Source: an uncultured Thermomicrobiales bacterium (GTDB taxonomy: Bacteria; Chloroflexota; Chloroflexia; Thermomicrobiales; UBA6265). Taken from it: DNA of 8,168 bases. Below the pieces are notes generated by a model, which was not told where the DNA came from, did not search any database, and worked only from the letters and a program-made list of their open reading frames with translations. Below, one piece after another: positions 7,980-8,168 of this stretch. The first letter of the stretch is position 1; every line of letters starts with the position of its first letter. The position numbers were made by a program, and so were the translations under genes. The stretch covers positions 1 through 8,168 of the forward strand of contig CADCWK010000086.1 in the NCBI GenBank assembly GCA_902806375.1, given 5' to 3'.

Positions 7980-8168
7980 ATGACGAACTCGAGCTGGCGG
8001 CAGGGATTCACCGTGGGGATCGGGCTCGCGACGGGCACATTCGCCCTCGCGGTCAGCTTCGGGGCGTTCGCGGTGCTGCACGGCGTCTCGGCGTGGCTCG
8101 CGGTGCTGATGTCGCTGGTCGCGTTCTCCGGGTCAGCCCAGTTTGCCTTCGTCACCGCGATGACTGGC
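7980..8168 (+). CDS. azlC: AzlC-family branched-chain amino acid exporter subunit, N-terminal part (runs off window end)
   Basis: The 63 residues visible match the start of AzlC proteins, the large inner-membrane subunit that works with the small AzlD partner to export branched-chain amino acids or analogues. After a short polar start (MTNSSWRQGF) comes a first hydrophobic helix with GIGLATGTFALAVSFGAFAV (residues 13-32), then a second starting at AWLAVLMS with the strongly conserved SGSAQFAF stretch (50-57). The frame is open at the window end. The ATG at 7980 is preferred over an in-frame ATG at 7965 because the latter overlaps the -10-like TATAGT; neither has a Shine-Dalgarno sequence. It is divergent from the CGNR gene across 55 bp. 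An azlD gene would be expected just downstream, outside the window. Confidence 0.88.
   Translation, partial: MTNSSWRQGFTVGIGLATGTFALAVSFGAFAVLHGVSAWLAVLMSLVAFSGSAQFAFVTAMTG

Noticed and set aside
7925..8155. In-frame extension of the CGNR gene by 77 residues.
   Set aside because: It would run antisense through the azlC start and across both promoter-like elements. The added sequence does not resemble the family, whose ABATE motif normally sits near the N-terminus.

Overview
This is a GC-rich bacterial chromosomal window. It carries five protein genes, two of them cut by the window ends, and two long non-coding gaps. The gene content and style (LonA, a CopC-CopD fusion, a CGNR/ABATE regulator, AzlC, a Gfo/Idh/MocA oxidoreductase, GTG starts, apparently leaderless promoters, hairpins without T-tracts) would fit a Chloroflexota bacterium such as the Thermomicrobia/Sphaerobacter group, or an actinobacterium. 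That placement is inference; no rRNA or other phylogenetic marker is present.

Layout, left to right. (1) 1-358, minus strand: N-terminal 119 residues of a Gfo/Idh/MocA-family NAD(P)-dependent oxidoreductase. (2) 359-1044: about 690 bp without a gene. It holds a perfect 10-bp-arm palindrome with a central CG (637-660), resembling a LacI-family operator, a REP-like GC-rich palindromic element (about 684-767), and a 13-bp-stem hairpin (983-1014) that probably ends the lon transcript. (3) 1045-3663, minus strand: complete ATP-dependent protease Lon, 872 aa, with all catalytic residues, an extra stretch of about 60 residues between its ATPase and protease parts, and a C-terminal tail. (4) 3664-4727: about 1.06 kb between divergent lon and copCD with no convincing gene. 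(5) 4728-7193, plus strand: an 821-aa copper-family protein made of signal peptide, CopC, eight-helix CopD, a FixH/YtkA-like beta domain and a LolA/LppX-like domain. (6) 7194-7303: a short convergent gap with an imperfect hairpin. (7) 7304-7924, minus strand: a 206-aa ABATE/CGNR zinc-finger putative regulator whose signature reads CGNL. (8) 7980-8168, plus strand: first 63 residues of an AzlC-family branched-chain amino acid exporter subunit, divergent from the CGNR gene.

The genes do not form one pathway. The window joins a sugar/polyol-type oxidoreductase with an operator-like site, a stand-alone protein-quality-control gene, a copper-handling membrane protein, and a regulator/transporter pair. 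The most interesting spots are the four-part CopCD fusion and the 55-bp CGNR-AzlC divergent intergenic region, where each gene has a -10-like hexamer exactly 6 nt from its ATG. I saw no CRISPR array, transposase, rRNA or tRNA. I do not claim an unknown defence or mobile system here.
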